Source: Pipra filicauda
Lineage: Eukaryota; Chordata; Aves; Passeriformes; Pipridae
Assembly: GCF_003945595.2 (NCBI RefSeq)
Contig: NW_024104379.1
Coordinates: 1-64,000, forward strand
Length of the DNA stretch: 64,000 nt
Direction of reading: 5' to 3'
The position numbers were made by a program, and so were the translations under genes. The notes below the pieces were generated by a model. It made no database searches, had not been told where the DNA came from, and saw nothing but the letters and a program-made list of their open reading frames with translations. This document shows, piece by piece, positions 61,001-64,000 of this stretch. Position 1 is the first letter of the stretch. Each line of letters opens with the position of its first letter.

Positions 61001-63322
61001 TTAAAAGAAGACATAATGAAAAAAAATGTACTCAGGCAAAAATAAAGGCTTGAGACAACTCAAAATAATTTTTTCTTAATTTTTCTTCCATCCAACAGAA
61101 CAGAGAAGACTGCAATCTTTTCAGTTCCATCCCTCCTAGCCAGTAACGATGGAATATGCTTTTTAAGGAATACAGAGGGTCTGAGTTGGGTTGTGCAAAG
61201 AGTCAATATCCTATTTAAGAGAGAATTTCATGATTTTCAAAGCCAAAGAAAGTTGAGGTTTTGTTCAAAGGATTCTTGACAATATCTAACAACACTGCAG
61301 TTCTCCAGACCACATAGCAATTCTCCTCACAAAATACAATAAAAGAATGAAAATTATTTTAGATCCATCAAAATGTTCTACTTCAATGGAATCATTTCAC
61401 TTTCCCCTGTAATATATAAGAAACTATCTCTAAAATGCCCCAAAGAAAAAGCAGTTTCAAAAGAGAAATTGAAATGTTTGTGAGATTTTTTTTTTCCATG
61501 CTATTTTCCTTTCTCTTTCCCCAGATGGAATTTTGGTAAGACCAATTTAATTTTGCAAAGCATTGCAGTGATGATGGGGCCCCATTTTCCAGAAGAAAAT
61601 GTTTCTCCCCAAAGGTTTTGTTTGGCCAGATTCCTAACGCTTATCTCCTCTATCCTCAGGAACTTCCATGGGATCTTGAAGATAGGAACTCATTTAAAGT
61701 ATCAGCATTGCATGGATGGAGTGTAACCTTTGAAAGGAGGGGTAAAGAAATTTCCTTCCATTGCAGCACCTCCCTGTTTATTGCACGTAGCAAAAAGGAG
61801 GCAATAATCAGAGATCTGCAGAATACAGGCACAGCGTATACAACATTTTGACCAGGTTGATCAGCATTAAACTAATAAAGCTAAACTGGTTTGGGGTTAG
61901 AACTAGTTTGGGTATTTCTGCACAGAATGGCACAGTGCCATAGAGAGTTGCCTCTGGGGTTTCAAACCAAGGTCAGATTGAAAGGCAAAATAAAACCTTC
62001 TCTAATGCAGGCTATAAGTACTGATATCACTGCTCTGAGACAGCTCCTACTGGCAGAGGGATGTCCAGGGGACCGGCAAGCACTCCAGCTGTGGTGTGGA
62101 TGCTGGGGAAGGCATCTTGACAGTCTCAGCAGGGCACAGAAGGAGGTATGAGAAGTTGTCATGCTGAGCAGCAGTCACTCAAGATGTTAGCTGTGGTAGT
62201 TAGCTGGTGATGAGCTATCATTCGATCGCAGCTTGTGGTTTTCCTTACAGAGCTCAAAAAAGTGGCCCACCAGTGAGGAGGAAGGAAGAGAGAACTGTCT
62301 TTCTTGCATCTTGTCTACTTAATGTTTTCAGAGCTTTCTGCAGAGGGCTGAAGGCAATTGACACCACTGGTCAGAGTCCCAGAAAGTAGAAAAGCTGTAT
62401 TTACTCCACAATTCAACCAAAACCAAAACTGTTTCCAAAATGTCAGAGGCATCTTGTCCTCTTCTGTTACGAATGAGCCAAGGAATCTGACTCGTTCTCA
62501 AAATTTCTCCCCTTCTTCTTAGTTCATCCTCGTCTATCACATTATAGCAAACTCAGCCTTGCAGTCAAGAAGAGCTGTGCTAAAGGAAATTTGGCTCCCG
62601 TGACATATTGGCAGTGTTAAACCATCCTCCCCTTACTTCTCTTAGGTTTGGGTTGAATAGTATGGGATGACCTATAAGCATGTGATGGGGGGAGACAACA
62701 CAGCTTGATCATATAAAAGATCTTATTCAGGAACAGAATGGAGAGTGTTACTAACTGGAGCCTTAGTGAGTTAGGAAACACAGTCCCACGCCATAGTTCC
62801 TTTGACATAGGTGGCTGCAAGTGGGCCAACAGCCAACAGAATATCTTCCTCCAAGCTTTATCTTCATAGGTGGTATGAACAAATCCTACCTTTGCAGGAT
62901 CCATGTTGAATTTCTTCCGGCCCAGGGACAGAATTTTATCCCTCTGTGATAGTTTGCTGCAAACACATAAAAAAGAAGGAAAATCAAACAGAATAAAGGA
63001 ACATGTCATTTCACTCACAAGTAACTTATTACTAAGTTAGGTAACTTAGATATCTTAAGGACAGGTGTCTGACTATCCAGAAATAAAGACAAATCTAAGA
63101 GGAGAGAAGGGTATTCCCGGCCTAATTTCCCTGTCCTTGTTGTGATCCAAATCCCATTAGCACTTTTGTTTTTTCAACCTCAAAAGAGAGACTTTGTAAA
63201 AAAAGGCATACTTATTACACTTGCCTGGTCTGTTCTCTAGGATTATTGTCTGCCTCTTGCCTCTCTGCATTTTGGAAACGCTCAATCTCTGCAAACACTT
63301 CAGCAATCTCCTCCTTCAGCTT
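54956..63322 (-). CDS. CYTH4: CYTH4: cytohesin-4, ARF guanine-nucleotide exchange factor (partial, 5' end outside the window)
   Basis: Eleven coding exons on the minus strand join in phase to 359 codons plus stop. With about 35 missing N-terminal residues this matches the roughly 394 aa of human CYTH4. Seen in partial numbering: end of the coiled coil (1-22); Sec7 domain (about 40-215) with the catalytic glutamate E121 in [19 protein letters not shown] domain (about 225-340) opening [20 protein letters not shown]; and polybasic tail [10 protein letters not shown]. The LGGR junction is the diglycine form, which in cytohesins favours PI(3,4,5)P3. Known role: activates ARF GTPases at the plasma membrane; CYTH4 is mostly expressed in blood cells. 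CYTH4 rather than CYTH1-3 is called from [24 protein letters not shown] and the position facing ELFN2. Exons (minus, 5' to 3'): 63322-63261, 62956-62890, 60601-60483, 60101-60021, 59370-59258, 58722-58574, 56942-56831, 56386-56310, 56032-55961, 55510-55356, 55028-54956. Confidence 0.96.
55356..55510 (-). CDS. CYTH4: CYTH4 exon, PH domain second half
   Basis: 155 bp between acceptor ttcctgacag and donor gtgag. It encodes [19 protein letters not shown] through [26 protein letters not shown], the last PH strands and C-terminal helix. It ends in phase 2. Confidence 0.96.
55961..56032 (-). CDS. CYTH4: CYTH4 exon, PH domain
   Basis: 72 bp, phase 0 at both ends, acceptor ccttcag and donor gtaagt. 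It encodes [18 protein letters not shown] and DDPKKP. Confidence 0.96.
56310..56386 (-). CDS. CYTH4: CYTH4 exon, PH domain phosphoinositide-binding strands
   Basis: 77 bp, acceptor ttgcctttag and donor gtaaag. It completes the GG pair and encodes [16 protein letters not shown] and LYYFEYTT. The K and R residues of this stretch contact inositol phosphates in cytohesin PH domains (family knowledge). Confidence 0.96.
56831..56942 (-). CDS. CYTH4: CYTH4 exon, Sec7-PH linker and start of PH domain
   Basis: 112 bp, acceptor ggggcag and donor gtaagg. It encodes [17 protein letters not shown], then [20 protein letters not shown] plus the first base of a glycine codon. In the family, this linker helps autoinhibit Sec7. 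Confidence 0.96.
58574..58722 (-). CDS. CYTH4: CYTH4 exon, Sec7 domain motif 2 region
   Basis: 149 bp, acceptor attgatag and donor gtaag. It encodes (D)[19 protein letters not shown], the hydrophobic groove that binds ARF switch regions, then [17 protein letters not shown] and [13 protein letters not shown]. Confidence 0.97.
59258..59370 (-). CDS. CYTH4: CYTH4 exon with the Sec7 catalytic glutamate
   Basis: 113 bp, acceptor ctcctgatag and donor gtagtt. It encodes [19 protein letters not shown] then [18 protein letters not shown]. The E of PGEAQ is the glutamic finger that expels Mg2+ and GDP from ARF in this family. It is intact. Confidence 0.97.
60021..60101 (-). CDS. CYTH4: CYTH4 exon, Sec7 domain
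   Basis: 81 bp, acceptor tcctctcccag and donor gtaagt. It encodes [18 protein letters not shown] and HLNLVQAL, with split arginine codons at both ends. Confidence 0.97.
60483..60601 (-). CDS. CYTH4: CYTH4 exon, start of Sec7 domain
   Basis: 119 bp, acceptor ccttcccag and donor gtgag. It encodes [17 protein letters not shown] then [20 protein letters not shown]. It ends GGR where most cytohesins I remember have GER, a small substitution. Confidence 0.97.
62890..62956 (-). CDS. CYTH4: CYTH4 exon, linker into Sec7 ([11 protein letters not shown])
   Basis: 67 bp, acceptor tgtttgcag and donor gtagga. It encodes [18 protein letters not shown] and DPAK, preceded by one base that completes a codon begun in the previous exon. 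The previous exon must therefore end with two bases of a codon, which decides how its unusual donor is read. Confidence 0.96.
63261..63322 (-). CDS. CYTH4: CYTH4 exon, end of N-terminal coiled coil; GC splice donor
   Basis: The acceptor is ttcttttgcag. The exon encodes [20 protein letters not shown], the end of the coiled coil that binds GRASP/tamalin-type partners in the family. The donor reads AG|GCAAGA at 63261/63260. A second in-phase donor AG|GCAAGT ends the exon at 63225 instead and would add 12 residues. No GT donor in the required phase is present. The upstream donor gives the same spacing to GRKKF as other cytohesins and is preferred. Earlier coding exons are not in the window. Confidence 0.85.
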
Positions 63323-64000
63323 CTGCAAAAGAAACATCAGGAGGATGAAGGCAATGGAGGGAAAAACAACAGACATACATACAGAGCACGTTTTACTACT
63401 TCCCTCAAACATAGGAAAAGGACAGGTCAGATGGTCATGACCAGCCAAGGATGTCTATGAAATGGGGACTGCTCTGGGGTGACCCTGCTGGATTCCAGAT
63501 GAAAACAATCGGAGAGAGGGGCAGAGGAATGTTCTCATGTCTGTTCTCGATCAAGGCTGGAAAAATCAAGATTAGCCAGCGTGGCGAGTGTCAGAGAACT
63601 CGCCCCAGTGTTGATTTCAGTTCCTCAAACAATGTCAGATGCAAGAATCCTTCCATTGTGCCCTTTTCCTCTGAGCTTTTACTTTGCATAGCCCTGCTAT
63701 GCATCCAGGAAAGGGGAAGTGGAATCAGTAACTGTGAGGTCAATATGAACCTGAAGTGGCAATACTACGAAACAGTTTTTAACATACCTATCATTCAAAT
63801 ATCATTGAGCAGATACCTGTCTTTAGGGGGAGAAAGAAGAAAGAAGGAGTAAAAAAAGAGTATTGCAAATTTTAAAAAAAAATCAGTTGTGGAATTCACT
63901 TTCCTTTAGGCCCATGACAGACCATGGCCGCCTTGGCTGCATGTTCTGCTTTACTAAGGAAATCTATATCTGCTTGTTTCCATTCTTCAGTTATGGTCCT
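63323..64000 (-). other. CYTH4: Part of a CYTH4 intron upstream of the first visible coding exon
   Basis: I looked on the minus strand for the family's N-terminal segment (…RIKWHRKQLLEDIQ-like) and did not find it. The 5' exons and promoter must lie beyond the right edge. Nothing else is recognisable. Confidence 0.6.

Larger units (their letters stand above)
55029..62889 (-). other. CYTH4: Introns of CYTH4
   Basis: The ten introns between the listed exons range from about 300 bases to 2.3 kb. Nine of them have GT-AG ends; the first is GC-AG. The largest within this range (60602-62889) is A/T-rich at 60840-61580. I saw no repeat family or other gene inside them on either strand. Confidence 0.7.

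Noticed and set aside
1..64000. CRISPR arrays, operons, bacterial promoters, tRNA or rRNA genes
   Set aside because: The window is vertebrate nuclear DNA. No regularly spaced repeats, no cloverleaf with A and B boxes and no rRNA-like sequence was seen.

Overview
This is vertebrate genomic DNA, almost certainly from a bird. Three fragments of the avian CR1 LINE are present, including one ending in the family's ATTCT(A/G)TG-type 3' tail. Genes are sparse and intron-rich, and CpG is depleted. The species cannot be told from the sequence. Two protein-coding genes are supported. They point towards each other and flank about 45 kb of non-coding DNA. I recall the same convergent arrangement of CYTH4 and ELFN2 on human chromosome 22q13.

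Left end (1-9150), + strand: the terminal exon of ELFN2 (PPP1R29). A splice acceptor is likely at 67-68. The whole open reading frame sits in this one exon (707-3112, 801 aa). It encodes a postsynaptic-type membrane protein with a signal peptide, leucine-rich repeats, an LRRCT cap, an FN3 domain, one membrane span and a long cytoplasmic tail carrying a KVQF protein-phosphatase-1 docking motif. A long 3' UTR probably follows, to an AATAAA at 9126. About 100 bp beyond that signal is a pure (GGGAT)n tract with G-quadruplex potential on the transcribed-sense strand.

Middle (9150-54955): no convincing gene. It holds an internal CR1 reverse-transcriptase fragment (about 18480-18892, +), a CR1 3' end (about 42598-43048, +), a longer decayed CR1 (about 47138-48112, -), several microsatellites, a duplicated purine tract, and AT-rich stretches with TAATTA-like cores that look like conserved non-coding elements. 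The enhancer-like calls are inference from composition only.

Right end (54956-63322), - strand: eleven coding exons of CYTH4 (cytohesin-4), an ARF guanine-nucleotide exchange factor. They cover the end of the coiled coil, the complete Sec7 domain, the PH domain and the polybasic C-terminus. Exon phases join without a break to 359 codons plus stop. The first roughly 35 residues lie beyond the right edge. The first intron seen here has no usable GT donor: two in-phase GC donors 36 nt apart are the only options I found, so this is a GC-AG intron with possible alternative splicing inside the coiled-coil/Sec7 linker.

The two genes are not known to act together. ELFN2 is a neuronal trans-synaptic adhesion protein and CYTH4 is mainly a leukocyte ARF-GEF. 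I found no new biological system. The best leads are the tandem GC donors of CYTH4, the G4 tract just past the ELFN2 poly(A) signal, a CR1 copy with an acquired perfect hairpin, and the conserved-element candidates.
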